Assembly (NCBI RefSeq): GCF_014638915.1
Contig: NZ_BMFQ01000004.1
Coordinates: 310,001 to 374,000, forward strand
Origin: Xanthomarina arctica
GTDB taxonomy: Bacteria; Bacteroidota; Bacteroidia; Flavobacteriales; Flavobacteriaceae
Direction: 5' to 3'
Length of the DNA: 64,000 nt
Program-made: the position numbers and the translations under genes
In this document: piece by piece, positions 54,070 through 62,747 of the stretch
Layout: the number at the start of each line of letters is the position of its first letter
Position numbering within the stretch: position 1 is the first letter of the stretch
The notes under the pieces: model-generated
Told to the model about the DNA's origin: nothing
What the model saw: only the letters and a program-made list of their open reading frames with translations
Databases searched by the model: none

Positions 54070-54544
54070 TATTTTTAAATTTTAGTGTTAATTTTTCTTT
54101 TATTCTGTGAATTTTAACTCTAACGTTACCTTCTGAAATACCAACTATTTTAGCTATTTCTTTTTGATTAATATCTTCCAACTCCAAGGATATGATGATT
54201 CGATCCAATTCTTGTAGTTCAGAAATACATTGATATAAAAATTGTAAATCGTTCTCTATATTTACTTCAGAAGTGTCTGCGTTAATCTCTATTGGCAATT
54301 CAGATTTAGGCATTTTATTTTCCTTCTGAATTTGACGTAAACACGTATTAGAGGCAATTCTAAAGATCCAAGTACCAATGGAAGATTCATTTCTAAACTT
54401 CGGTAATTGTTGCCATATTTTTATAAATGTTTCTTGAGTTAAATCTTTCGCAGAATCTGTATCATTTACATAACCCATACATAGCCTGAAAACCTTTTGC
54501 CAATATGTATTATAGATGGTTTCAAAATTCATTATTCCGTCCAT
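54059..54544 (-). CDS. ECF-type RNA polymerase sigma factor (second in window)
   Basis: A 161-residue sigma factor: region 2 with VFRLCMGYVNDTDSAKDLTQ then ETFIKIWQQLPKFR, and region 4 with DRIIISLELEDINQKEIAKI then VGISEGNVRVKIHRIKEKL. The ATG at 54532 overlaps the stop of the hydrolase gene as TAATG and gives MNFETIYN, which may be the real start; the ATG four codons earlier (54544) is also possible. It is the middle gene of hydrolase-sigma-membrane protein, an unusual order since the enzyme comes first. Confidence 0.9.
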   Translation of the reverse strand: MDGIMNFETIYNTYWQKVFRLCMGYVNDTDSAKDLTQETFIKIWQQLPKFRNESSIGTWIFRIASNTCLRQIQKENKMPKSELPIEINADTSEVNIENDLQFLYQCISELQELDRIIISLELEDINQKEIAKIVGISEGNVRVKIHRIKEKLTLKFKNNGH

Positions 54545-55461
54545 TTTTTTAAGGCGTTAATAAATTGAGTTTGTTGGTCTATAAAAACGTTATGAGAACA
54601 ATTGTTTATGTACTCCAAATGCTCTGAACCTATTAAATTTTCAATGTTTTTAACTTGATGTTTAGAGAACAGACCATCATCTTTACCATAGAGTCCGTAA
54701 ACAAGAGTGCTGTTCTTTAGAACGTGTTTTATGTTTTCTTTTAAATCTAAGGTTGTATAATTTTCGTTTTTCCAGAACCCTCTTGGAGCTTCATAAGTCA
54801 TTTTAGAACTGTATTTTATAAGCAATGAATCTGTTGCAAACTTCGAGTAAATATTTACGGCTTCTTGTGTGGGTTCTTTTGGATAATAGAAACCATTTTG
54901 CATGGCGTGACTAAAACAATACGAACTATACTCAATGGAGCTTTTATCCATTTTCTCAAGCATACTTATATAGTTTAGATTAACGGAATCTTTTTTCCTG
55001 ATGTAAATTGATTTTGAAGATTCTAATATGGTGCTAAGTGTTTCTTGCATAGATATTGGCGCTCCAACAAGTATTATAGATTTTACTTTGTTTGGATATT
55101 TTTCGGCATATAAGGTAGCGATTACGCCTCCAAAACTATGTCCAATTAGGGTTGCTGATTTTAAATAATATGTTGCATAAATTGAATTGAGATCTTCAAA
55201 AGTTTCATTAAAAGTGAATGAGGCATTTTTGTCTGGAGACCTGCCTTCACCACGTCTGTCGTAAACAATAACATAAAAACCATTTTCTGAAAGTTTTTGA
55301 GCTGTTGTCACTTCGAAACCCACAGAATTATATCCTGGTCCACCATGAAGGTAAATTAATGGCTTATCATTTGGATTACCATAAGAAGTTGAAAAAATGG
55401 TTTGAGAGTTAACTACCATTGTAGATATTATAAATGCGAATAATATGAGTCTTTTTTTCAT
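54532..55461 (-). CDS. Secreted alpha/beta hydrolase (proline-iminopeptidase-like)
   Basis: A 309-residue hydrolase with a signal peptide (RLILFAFIISTMVVNSQ). PLIYLHGGPGYNSVGF holds the oxyanion HGGPG motif of proline iminopeptidases, VIVYDRRGEGRSPD the strand-helix turn, and LIGHSFGGVIATLYAEKYP the nucleophile elbow (GHSFG); the acid and His are likely in LYGKDDGL and NNCSHNVFID. It is probably periplasmic, unlike the cytosolic iminopeptidases. First gene of the ECF operon; the leader has the same TGTAACA element found before the other ECF operon. Confidence 0.88.
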   Translation of the reverse strand: MKKRLILFAFIISTMVVNSQTIFSTSYGNPNDKPLIYLHGGPGYNSVGFEVTTAQKLSENGFYVIVYDRRGEGRSPDKNASFTFNETFEDLNSIYATYYLKSATLIGHSFGGVIATLYAEKYPNKVKSIILVGAPISMQETLSTILESSKSIYIRKKDSVNLNYISMLEKMDKSSIEYSSYCFSHAMQNGFYYPKEPTQEAVNIYSKFATDSLLIKYSSKMTYEAPRGFWKNENYTTLDLKENIKHVLKNSTLVYGLYGKDDGLFSKHQVKNIENLIGSEHLEYINNCSHNVFIDQQTQFINALKKWTE

Positions 55462-55477
55462 TTCCTTTATTTATTCT

Positions 55478-55506
55478 TTAGATACCAGGAATGTCAAAAT
55501 GTTACA
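55478..55506 (-). promoter_or_regulatory. Putative ECF-type promoter of the hydrolase-sigma operon
   Basis: On the minus strand, TGTAACA (55500-55506), 15 bp, then TATCTAA (55478-55484), about 17 bp before the ATG. The -35 element and spacing equal those at 17377-17402; the -10 differs. Confidence 0.4.
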
Positions 55507-55535
55507 AATTATTTTTAAATCGCATAAAATAGTAT

Positions 55536-55967
55536 CTAGAATTTCAAAACGAAATAAGTTAACAGAAAACTACAACCTATAATCACAATATTGATAATTG
55601 CCCGAATAACCCATGCCTGGCTTGAGAAATTGTGATCAAGAAATTGAGTTATTAAAACAACTAATCCCATTATTGAAAACCAGATAGTAAAGAATAACGA
55701 GGTGCTTTCACGAAATAGTAAAGTTATAGTATCGTGAATCAGACCACAAAAAATAAACGTGAATAATAGGGCAATGCTAATAGGGAAAATTTTCTTGAGA
55801 GGTTTAAAAATAAAATATCCTAAATAATAACCGAATATGGGATTCCAATAATTCCAAAATGTAGTGAAGTTTTTCGCGCCTAAAGAACGGTATAGATTAT
55901 TTCTCAATGATTTTGGACTTCCAAGAGATACACCATTCCTTTTCTTGATATATTCGGTTAAAGTCAT
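55536..55967 (-). CDS. MBOAT-like membrane protein, short form
   Basis: A 143-residue membrane protein. FTTFWNYWNPIFGYYLGYFI and FTFIFCGLIHDTITLLF resemble the C-terminal core of membrane-bound O-acyltransferases (FWxxWxP and the helix with the conserved His), about a third of normal length (usual 350-500). It may be a stand-alone small family in flavobacteria or a remnant. There is no frameshift visible and the ATG is normal (MTLTEYIKKRNGVSLGSPKS). It lies 74 bp upstream of the hydrolase ATG and on the same strand. Confidence 0.6.
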   Translation of the reverse strand: MTLTEYIKKRNGVSLGSPKSLRNNLYRSLGAKNFTTFWNYWNPIFGYYLGYFIFKPLKKIFPISIALLFTFIFCGLIHDTITLLFRESTSLFFTIWFSIMGLVVLITQFLDHNFSSQAWVIRAIINIVIIGCSFLLTYFVLKF

Positions 55968-56011
55968 CTAAATTTAATCTGTTTTTTTATTTTTTTATGG
56001 ATTGTGAAAAC

Positions 56012-56587
56012 CTAAATGTTATTCAGGAAATCAACCAGTTGTTTTACAGCTTTCCCTCTATGACCTATCACATTTTTTTCATCTAGAGAAATTTCAGCAA
56101 AGGTTTTTGTGTAGCCTTTTGCTTTAAAAATCGGGTCGTAACCAAAACCATGTTCTCCTTGTTTTTGATGGGTGATTTCACCTTCACAAATACCTGTAAA
56201 TGTTTTTAATTGGCCGTTTAAAACAAGCGCGATAACAGTTTTAAATTGGGCTTCCCGGTTGGGTTTATCCTTTAGGTTTTCGAGTAATAAATTCATATTG
56301 TCGTTCGAATCGCGTTGTTCTCCAGCATATCTGGCTGAATAAACTCCTGGTTCGTTATTTAACGCCACAACTTCTAAACCTGTGTCGTCTGCAAAACAAT
56401 CATAACCATAATTTTCTTTAATGTATGTGGCTTTTTGAATGGCATTGCCTTCAATAGTTTCCTGCGTTTCTGGCACATCTTCCAAACATTGTATGTCTTT
56501 TAAATTAAGTAATTGAACATATTCTGGAATTAATAATTGGACTTCTTTTAGTTTGTTAAGATTGTTTGTAGCAAAGACAAGTTTCAT
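56012..56587 (-). CDS. rdgB: XTP/dITP pyrophosphatase (HAM1 family)
   Basis: A 191-residue enzyme that hydrolyses non-canonical purine triphosphates (dITP, XTP) to the monophosphates, preventing mutagenesis. [20 protein letters not shown] (nucleotide-binding loop), [20 protein letters not shown] and [20 protein letters not shown], then [13 protein letters not shown] at the C-terminus are all conserved. The length is normal. Confidence 0.95.
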   Translation of the reverse strand: MKLVFATNNLNKLKEVQLLIPEYVQLLNLKDIQCLEDVPETQETIEGNAIQKATYIKENYGYDCFADDTGLEVVALNNEPGVYSARYAGEQRDSNDNMNLLLENLKDKPNREAQFKTVIALVLNGQLKTFTGICEGEITHQKQGEHGFGYDPIFKAKGYTKTFAEISLDEKNVIGHRGKAVKQLVDFLNNI

Positions 56588-56697
56588 AGAAATAAAGTTT
56601 TTTTAAAAAGAGATGTGATTTAATTTCAAAACAACGTAAAATAATATTAAATTCATTGAATATTTAATAATTAAATTTTAAAAACACCCAATCATTT

Positions 56698-57696
56698 ATG
56701 TTTAAGCGGTTTATAATATTTGTTTGTTTTCTTTGTTTATCCGTTTCTTTACATGCGCAAAAAATAAGAAAATCAGACTCTTTAAATGTTAAGGAGACTA
56801 TAGATACGTTACTTATTGATCGTGACATGAATAATTGGTCTATTAGGGTTTTTGCGAATTATAAAGGACAAAAATTCACATTAAAAGACGGCTCAGATAA
56901 ATTGTCTTTTGTTCCTAATAATAAATTTGGGGTTGGAGTTGGTTTAGGAACCAGTAAATTAATTGTGGATATCGCTGTTAATTTAAAGGGAAGCAAAGAA
57001 GATCAAACGAAACGATTTGATATGCAAGGGTCTTTGATTCTTGGAGATAATAACTTGATTGGTATATTAGTTCAAAGGTATAAAGGATTTAATGTGTACA
57101 ATAATTTTAATGAACCTGAAGCCTTTAGAGATGATATTTTGTCCGTATCTGTTGGCCTTAGCTATTTATACACTTTAAATGATATTTCATTCTCAGCAAA
57201 TGTAGTAGAAACGAGACTTGAAAAACTAAACAAGAAACATTTTATGACTGTAGGGTTTGGTGGTTTTTTAATTTATGATGATTTTTCTGCTAATAGTTCT
57301 GTGATTCCTGAAGATTCTACTTTTAATAATGGGCAACCTATAGATGAATTTAGAGGCTATGGGCTAGGGGTTTCTTGCGGGTTTATGTCGCTTTTTATAT
57401 TGCCTAAAAACTTTTTCGCTTCTTTAAATGCCATTCCCGGAATTGGTGTGATGAGTAAGAGTGTGTCTTCAAGTTTGACCGATAATAAAGTATCAAATCC
57501 TATGTTATACCGATTGGATTTTGATGCCGGAATCGGATATAACTGGGATCGATTTTATTCGACTTTATCCTACGGAAGTGGTATTTATACAACCAATCTA
57601 AATAATGGCATGAATTATCTTTTTAGTAATACAAAAGCTAAACTGGCAATAGGTTATAAAATTAGAACCAATAAAAAACTTAAGACTCCTTTTTAA
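56698..57696 (+). CDS. DUF4421 outer-membrane protein
   Basis: A 332-residue protein with a signal peptide (IIFVCFLCLSVSLHAQ) and a predicted beta-barrel (alternating strands throughout; GVGLGTSKLIVDIAVNL, FGVGVGL, LAIGYKI). It matches the DUF4421 family, which is known only as a family of Bacteroidota. The 3' end overlaps the convergent VF530 gene by 17 bp, so the two transcripts are antisense there. Confidence 0.82.
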   Translation: MFKRFIIFVCFLCLSVSLHAQKIRKSDSLNVKETIDTLLIDRDMNNWSIRVFANYKGQKFTLKDGSDKLSFVPNNKFGVGVGLGTSKLIVDIAVNLKGSKEDQTKRFDMQGSLILGDNNLIGILVQRYKGFNVYNNFNEPEAFRDDILSVSVGLSYLYTLNDISFSANVVETRLEKLNKKHFMTVGFGGFLIYDDFSANSSVIPEDSTFNNGQPIDEFRGYGLGVSCGFMSLFILPKNFFASLNAIPGIGVMSKSVSSSLTDNKVSNPMLYRLDFDAGIGYNWDRFYSTLSYGSGIYTTNLNNGMNYLFSNTKAKLAIGYKIRTNKKLKTPF

Positions 57697-57919
57697 TTGG
57701 ATTTTTCTTCAACATTTTTAAGTACATATTTTCAACCTTGGTTCTTGCCCAGGGTGTACGTCTTAAAAACTTCAAACTCGATTTAACGGTAGGATTATCC
57801 TTAAAACATCGAATGTTTATAGTATGTCCCATGTATTCCCAACCATAATGTGCTTCAAGGTCTGTAACTATCTGTTCCAGTTTTACACCATGTAAAGGGT
57901 TGTTTGGTTGTGTTTCCAT
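57680..57919 (-). CDS. VF530 family DNA-binding protein
   Basis: A 79-residue protein: LHGVKLEQIVTDLEAHYGWE, INIRCFKDNPTVKSSLKFLR and TPWARTKVENMYL match the VF530 family (structure of V. fischeri VF530, DNA-binding). It overlaps the DUF4421 gene tail by 17 bp and lies 6 bp after the RhlE helicase gene on the same strand, with which it is probably cotranscribed. Confidence 0.9.
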   Translation of the reverse strand: METQPNNPLHGVKLEQIVTDLEAHYGWEYMGHTINIRCFKDNPTVKSSLKFLRRTPWARTKVENMYLKMLKKNPIKKES

Positions 57920-57925
57920 TAAAAA

Positions 57926-59215
57926 TTAAGATCTATTGCTACCTCTATTAGAACGTCTGGAATTACTAGGTTTATTACTAGTGGCTTTATTAGATTTGCT
58001 TGAACTTTGAGAGCGTTTGCTCGGATTGTTTGAACGTTGAGTTCGTCCACCACCTTGTTTTTTAGGTTCGGTAGAAGCATTCGGGTCAGGTTCAAAACCT
58101 TCTAAAATGTCTACAGGAATTTTCATTCCTACTAATTTCTCAATATCTCTTAAATAAGTAGTTTCATCAGCGCTTACCAAAGAAATGGCTTCCCCACTTG
58201 CTCCAGCACGACCTGTTCTACCAATTCTGTGTACGTAATCTTCAGAAATATTAGGAAGTTCAAAATTAACAACATGTGGCAATAAAGGAATGTCTAATCC
58301 ACGAGCAGCAATATCTGTTGCTACCAACACACGAACACTTCCATTTTTAAAACCGGCTAATGCTTTAGTTCTGGCTCCTTGACTTTTATTACCATGAATG
58401 GCTGCAGCTGAAATTCCTGAGCTATCCATCTTTTTACACAGCTTATTAGCACCATGTTTGGTTCTTGTAAAAACTAAAACTTGTTTCCAGTTTCCTTCAG
58501 AGATCAATTTGATAATTAAATCGGTTTTCTTACCACTTGCTACACGATATACTTTTTGAGCAATAGCATCTACTGTAGAGTTCTCAGGTGTTGCTTCCAC
58601 ATAAACTGGATGATGCAAGATCCCATTCGCTAGTTTTCGGATGTCTTTTGAAAAGGTAGCAGAAAACATCAAATTCTGACGTTTTGCCGGCATCATTTTC
58701 ATAATACGTTCAATATCACGTAAAAAGCCCATGTCAAGCATTCTGTCGGCTTCATCTAAAACCAATATTTCAACTCTTTTTAAAGAAAGAAGACCTTGGT
58801 TTTCTAAATCGATTAAACGTCCAGGAGTTGCTACTAAAACATCTATTCCTTGACGAATAGTCGCAGCTTGTGGTTTCTGGTTTACACCTCCAAAAATTAC
58901 GGCACTTCTTAAATTTAAAAATTCGCTGTACTCTTTTACATTCGCATAAACTTGAGCAGCCAACTCACGAGTTGGTGTTAAAATTAATGCACGAATAGGT
59001 CTAAATTTTGTCTTTTCGGTTTCCGAAAGTATATGAAGTAGAGGTAATGTAAATCCTGCTGTTTTTCCAGTCCCAGTTTGGGCAGATGCCAAAACATCTT
59101 TTCCTTGTAAAATAGGAGGAATGGCTTTTAGTTGAATAGGAGATGGTTCATTATATCCTTTTTTGCTGACAGCTTTAAGAATGGCTTCAGAAAGGCCTAA
59201 TGTTTTAAATGACAT
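57926..59215 (-). CDS. rhlE: DEAD-box RNA helicase RhlE
   Basis: A 429-residue helicase. Motifs: [16 protein letters not shown] (I), PTRELAAQV (Ia), [13 protein letters not shown] (II), [10 protein letters not shown] (III), [12 protein letters not shown] (VI). The C-terminal 60 residues are low-complexity (Arg, Ser, Asn and Lys: [20 protein letters not shown]) as usual for RhlE. It acts in ribosome assembly and RNA turnover. Second DEAD-box gene of this window. The leader contains AATGACA / TGTCATT arms. Confidence 0.95.
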   Translation of the reverse strand: MSFKTLGLSEAILKAVSKKGYNEPSPIQLKAIPPILQGKDVLASAQTGTGKTAGFTLPLLHILSETEKTKFRPIRALILTPTRELAAQVYANVKEYSEFLNLRSAVIFGGVNQKPQAATIRQGIDVLVATPGRLIDLENQGLLSLKRVEILVLDEADRMLDMGFLRDIERIMKMMPAKRQNLMFSATFSKDIRKLANGILHHPVYVEATPENSTVDAIAQKVYRVASGKKTDLIIKLISEGNWKQVLVFTRTKHGANKLCKKMDSSGISAAAIHGNKSQGARTKALAGFKNGSVRVLVATDIAARGLDIPLLPHVVNFELPNISEDYVHRIGRTGRAGASGEAISLVSADETTYLRDIEKLVGMKIPVDILEGFEPDPNASTEPKKQGGGRTQRSNNPSKRSQSSSKSNKATSNKPSNSRRSNRGSNRS

Positions 59216-59264
59216 ATGTGATTTTTGATGAATGACACTGAATATGTCATTTTTATTTTGGGTG

Positions 59265-59272
59265 CAAAGTTA
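59265..59272 (-). promoter_or_regulatory. Probable rhlE promoter -7 element
   Basis: Reads TAACTTTG on the minus strand, 50 bp before the ATG, matching TAnnTTTG. A 7-bp hairpin AATGACA / TGTCATT lies in the leader between it and the gene. Confidence 0.5.
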
Positions 59273-59620
59273 CAGCTATTTTTTTCGATGTTGTGGTTTT
59301 TATTAGATATAATGACGATTTAGACTTGGGATTCTTGTTTTTTAGATATAGAATATGTCACTTTTAGTTTCTTTTAGAAAATAAACCAGCCAATTAAAAG
59401 CTGAATTTTCAAACTTCTTTTGAAGCCAATAGCGTGAGCAATCAAAATCTCAAAGAATATTTTTTATAGAATCAAAAAGAAAATCTCTTCCTTGGTGAGC
59501 AATAGAGTTAAGTCATTAATTATTAGGTTGTTCAATAAGATGGTAACCTTAATTTAAATGACATTGTTTTTATGTATCTTTGAATCAGGTGTTTAATATG
59601 GATTCATAACAACTTTTAAA
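59273..59620. other. Intergenic region, little recognised
   Basis: About 350 bp between the divergent rhlE and TPR lipoprotein genes. Apart from TATCTTTG at 59575-59582, a possible -7 element 39 bp before the TPR gene, there is no repeat, hairpin or open frame that I can support. Confidence 0.45.
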
Positions 59621-61168
59621 ATGAAAAACTTAGTATATTTTTTAGTTTGTATTTTAATTATTTCATGTAAAAATGAAGTCAAAAAAACCGATGCACTTGG
59701 GGTTGTAGAATTTCAGGTAACCGGAAATAATGAGGCTCAAGCCTCTTTTGAAAAAGGGCTTTTATTACTTCATAGTTTTGAATACGATGACGCTAGAGAA
59801 GCGTTTTTAGAAGCTCAAAAAAAAGATCCCAACATGGCTATGGCTTATTGGGGAGAAGCCATGACATATAATCATACTATTTGGGGAGAACAAGATTATG
59901 ATGCTGGATTTTTGGCTGTTGAAAAAATAAGTCATTTTCAAGATTCTGACTTGTATTCTCCAGTTGAACAAGGATTAATTGGAGCAGTTATAGTTCTTTA
60001 CACACCAAAAACGGCAAAGCTTGAAAGAGATGTAGCCTATAAAAATTATATGAAATCGCTTTATAAAACCTATCCGGAAAATCAGGAAATAGCAGCGTTT
60101 TATGCCATTTCACTTTTAGGTTCGGTTCCAGAAGGTCGAGACGATGCTATTTATGGACAAGGAGCGGAAATAGCGAAAAAAGTGCTTGAGAAAAACCCTA
60201 ATCATCCAGGAGCGCTTCATTATTTAATACATTCATACGACGATCCTTACCATGCGGCTTTGGCAATTGATGCTGCAAATAGCTATTCTAAAGTGGCCCC
60301 AGATGCCAGTCATGCCTTGCACATGCCTTCTCATATCTATGTGGCATTGGGAATGTGGGACGAAGTTATTAATTCCAACATAGATTCTTATCAGGCAAGT
60401 TTAAATAGAATGAAGCGTAAGGAATTAGACAACAATGCTCGTGGCTATCATGCCTATCATTGGTTAGAATATGGTTATTTGCAAATAGGTGAATTTGAAA
60501 AGGCTAAACAAATGGTTTTAGATATGGAATCTTATGCAAAAGAAACGCCTTCAGATAGAACAAATATGTATTTAGCGTTCTTAAAAGGTACTTATTTGGT
60601 GGAATCCAATCAATGGGATTCTTCAATTGCTGATATGGATATCGATGTTTCGAATTTACATCTAACAGCGCAAGCTCAATATTATTTTATAGAAGGTTAT
60701 GAAGCCTTTGTAGAAAAAAATGCAGAAAAAATAGAAACTTTAATTGAAATTCTTTCAGCCGAAATAGATAAAGAATCTTTATTAGTGGAAAATATTAGCG
60801 ATGGTTTTACAGTCTGTTCTTCGCTTAGTAGAAGTGCTCCAACACAATCAAACATCGATCAATCCTTGATTATGTTAAACCAATTAAAAGCTTTAAATGG
60901 ATGGTTAGAAAATGATGTTCTTAATACAGAAAACTTGTTAAAGGAAACGATTCTTCAAGAACAAAACCTAAGTTATAGTTATGGCCCACCAGTAATTCAA
61001 AAGCCAACGAGCGAATTGTATGCCGATTGGCTAATAACTCAAAAAAGATATTCTGAAGCTATCTATCAGTATACCGCAACTTTAGAAAGGGCAACAAATA
61101 GAAGATTGGCTCTTGAGGGTATCGAAAAAGCAACAAAATTATCTGTACAAGGCAAAATGGAAATCTAA
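59621..61168 (+). CDS. TPR-repeat lipoprotein
   Basis: A 515-residue protein with a lipobox leader (VCILIISCKNE) and an array of tetratricopeptide repeats over most of its length (ASFEKGLLLLHSFEYDDARE, then AFLEAQKKDPNMAMAYWGEA; DASHALHMPSHIYVALGMWD). The region around GHAMTYNHTIWG (here GEAMTYNHTIWGEQ) recurs in related lipoproteins of Bacteroidota. Likely an envelope scaffold; no defined role. Confidence 0.8.
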   Translation: MKNLVYFLVCILIISCKNEVKKTDALGVVEFQVTGNNEAQASFEKGLLLLHSFEYDDAREAFLEAQKKDPNMAMAYWGEAMTYNHTIWGEQDYDAGFLAVEKISHFQDSDLYSPVEQGLIGAVIVLYTPKTAKLERDVAYKNYMKSLYKTYPENQEIAAFYAISLLGSVPEGRDDAIYGQGAEIAKKVLEKNPNHPGALHYLIHSYDDPYHAALAIDAANSYSKVAPDASHALHMPSHIYVALGMWDEVINSNIDSYQASLNRMKRKELDNNARGYHAYHWLEYGYLQIGEFEKAKQMVLDMESYAKETPSDRTNMYLAFLKGTYLVESNQWDSSIADMDIDVSNLHLTAQAQYYFIEGYEAFVEKNAEKIETLIEILSAEIDKESLLVENISDGFTVCSSLSRSAPTQSNIDQSLIMLNQLKALNGWLENDVLNTENLLKETILQEQNLSYSYGPPVIQKPTSELYADWLITQKRYSEAIYQYTATLERATNRRLALEGIEKATKLSVQGKMEI

Positions 61169-61402
61169 TATTACGGTTTTAGTAGGTGTGCTTTTATGTA
61201 GTTCGTAAAAATAAATATTGTTTTTAACGTTTGGTAAATGGTTTGTTGCGTGTTTAAGCAACTAATTTAGTAAACAAATCACAGATAGAAAATTTCAGCG
61301 GAATTTTCGTATGTAAGCTAGAACTTAAGCAATAAATTATATACTGCTTAAGTTAGCATTTTAATAAAAACACTAAATTAAGGCATATAAATTAGAAAGA
61401 AT
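61169..61402. other. Intergenic stretch with inverted repeats before IS110
   Basis: AT-rich, no gene. It contains GTTGC-N8-GCAAC near 61247 and a perfect 10-bp inverted repeat AACTTAAGCA (61322-61331) / TGCTTAAGTT (61345-61354). It resembles the structured repetitive intergenic elements found in flavobacterial genomes; the origin is not proven. Confidence 0.45.
61322..61354. repeat. Perfect 10-bp inverted repeat
   Basis: Arms AACTTAAGCA and TGCTTAAGTT around 13 bp (ATAAATTATATAC). Too far from the TPR gene to be a normal terminator. Confidence 0.6.
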
Positions 61403-61566
61403 AAAAGAGAGAATTAAGGTTAGTATATACAGTGAAGCTTTGACTTCGACAACATTGATAATCCTCTCTCTTTTCTACTAAAAATCACGTTCAGTTCTGT
61501 GAGACCTAGATCTCGTTTTCAAGTTGTTGTGAGTCAAGTAGGTTATTCTTTCATAAATCATTTCTT
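61403..61566 (+). ncRNA. Putative IS110 bridge-RNA region
   Basis: Structured DNA between the inverted-repeat region and the transposase. AAAAGAGAGA (61403-61412) pairs perfectly with TCTCTCTTTT (61465-61474), with a GAAG / CTTC hairpin inside; GAGA-cctaga-TCTC follows at 61501-61514. IS110 elements encode a bridge RNA in a flank next to the transposase; this flank is the likely place, but length and strand are inferred. Confidence 0.35.
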
Positions 61567-62535
61567 ATGAATAAATATACAGAAACTTTTGGAATTGACA
61601 TTAGTAAAGATGTCTTTGATTGTTATGGCAGTAAACAAGGTCATTTGCAGTTTAAGAACACAGAACATGGTTTTATTAAGTTTCTACAATTATTAGACGA
61701 TAATACTTTGATTGTTATGGAAGCAACTGGTTATTATCATTACAGATTGGCTCAGTTTCTACACAAGAAAAAGCAAGTGGTATCTGTGGTCAATCCATTG
61801 TCTGTAAAGCGTTTCATTCAAATGAAATTAGCAAAAGTAAAAACGGATAAAAGTGATGCAAAGGCAATCTGTGAATATGGGATTATTAATGAAGTTCCAT
61901 TGTATAATGCACTTACAGAAGTTCAAAGTGAATGCTTACAGTTATTTAGATTGATGGATAGTTTTTTAAAGAAAAGAACAGCGACCAAAAACAAGATCCA
62001 TGGAGAAGAGGTCTTAGGGATTCCATCTAAGTGGGTGTATCGTTCATTAAAAAGAGATCTTAAACATTTAGATAAAGAGCTTTTAGGAATAGAGAAGCAA
62101 CTTCTGTCATTAGTAAAACAAGACCAGCAAATACAATTAACTTTATTACAAAGCATACCAGGAATAGGGCTTAAAACTGCTTTATTCTTAATTGTAATAA
62201 CTGATGGATTTAAGAAGTTTGAAACAGCCTCCCAATTATGTAGTTATGTAGGCATAACACCAACAATTAGAGAATCTGGAAGCAGTGTCAGAGGCAGAAG
62301 TAAAATAAGTAAAGTTGGAAACAGAAAATTGAGGAACCTATTATTCCTATGTTCATTTAGTGCCTGTAAGCAAAATAAGGCTTGTAAAAATATTTATGAA
62401 CGAATTGTAAATAAAGGAAAAAGTAAGAAGTTAGCGCTAATTGCAGTCTCTAATAAATTACTAAAACAAAGTTTTGCTATTGCAAAATCTGGTTTACCAT
62501 ATGATGAAACTTACGTCTCAGTTCTGTCTAAATAA
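61567..62535 (+). CDS. IS110-family transposase
   Basis: A 322-residue recombinase. The N-terminal RuvC-like DEDD domain has D11 (FGIDISKD), E52 (VMEATGYY), D94 and D97 (KTDKSDAKA). The C-terminal Tnp domain has LQSIPGIGLKTA followed by YVGITPTIRESGSSVRGRSK with the candidate catalytic serine around 237-240 and KVGNRKLRNLLF. The length is near that of IS621 (326), so the enzyme looks intact. It lies between a TPR lipoprotein and a metabolic gene. Confidence 0.95.
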   Translation: MNKYTETFGIDISKDVFDCYGSKQGHLQFKNTEHGFIKFLQLLDDNTLIVMEATGYYHYRLAQFLHKKKQVVSVVNPLSVKRFIQMKLAKVKTDKSDAKAICEYGIINEVPLYNALTEVQSECLQLFRLMDSFLKKRTATKNKIHGEEVLGIPSKWVYRSLKRDLKHLDKELLGIEKQLLSLVKQDQQIQLTLLQSIPGIGLKTALFLIVITDGFKKFETASQLCSYVGITPTIRESGSSVRGRSKISKVGNRKLRNLLFLCSFSACKQNKACKNIYERIVNKGKSKKLALIAVSNKLLKQSFAIAKSGLPYDETYVSVLSK

Positions 62536-62747
62536 ATAGCCTGAAATAGTAAAATAGAGAGCTTAAAATACTAAATCATAGAATTTTGAGCATGGAATAA
62601 TAGTGAATAAAATTAATGAAGAAACTGCTTGTTTTTCAACTCAGTTCTTTGTTGTATGCTGGTGTTTATATTTAACAGTAAGTTTATTCCTCAACAAATC
62701 TAACCTTTTTGTTTTCTTATAACCCTTTAAAATATTAAGGTATGCGT

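Larger units (their letters stand above)
61403..62535 (+). mobile_element. IS110-family insertion sequence (ends not defined)
   Basis: One intact transposase plus its structured upstream flank. IS110 elements have no conventional terminal inverted repeats and make no or only dinucleotide duplications, so boundaries cannot be read off. TCAGTTCTGT occurs at 61491-61500 and again at 62518-62527, inside the end of the gene. Confidence 0.6.

Noticed and set aside
61491-62527. TCAGTTCTGT direct repeat as target-site duplication of the IS
   Set aside because: The right copy lies inside the transposase coding sequence, before its stop codon, so it cannot mark the outer end of the element.
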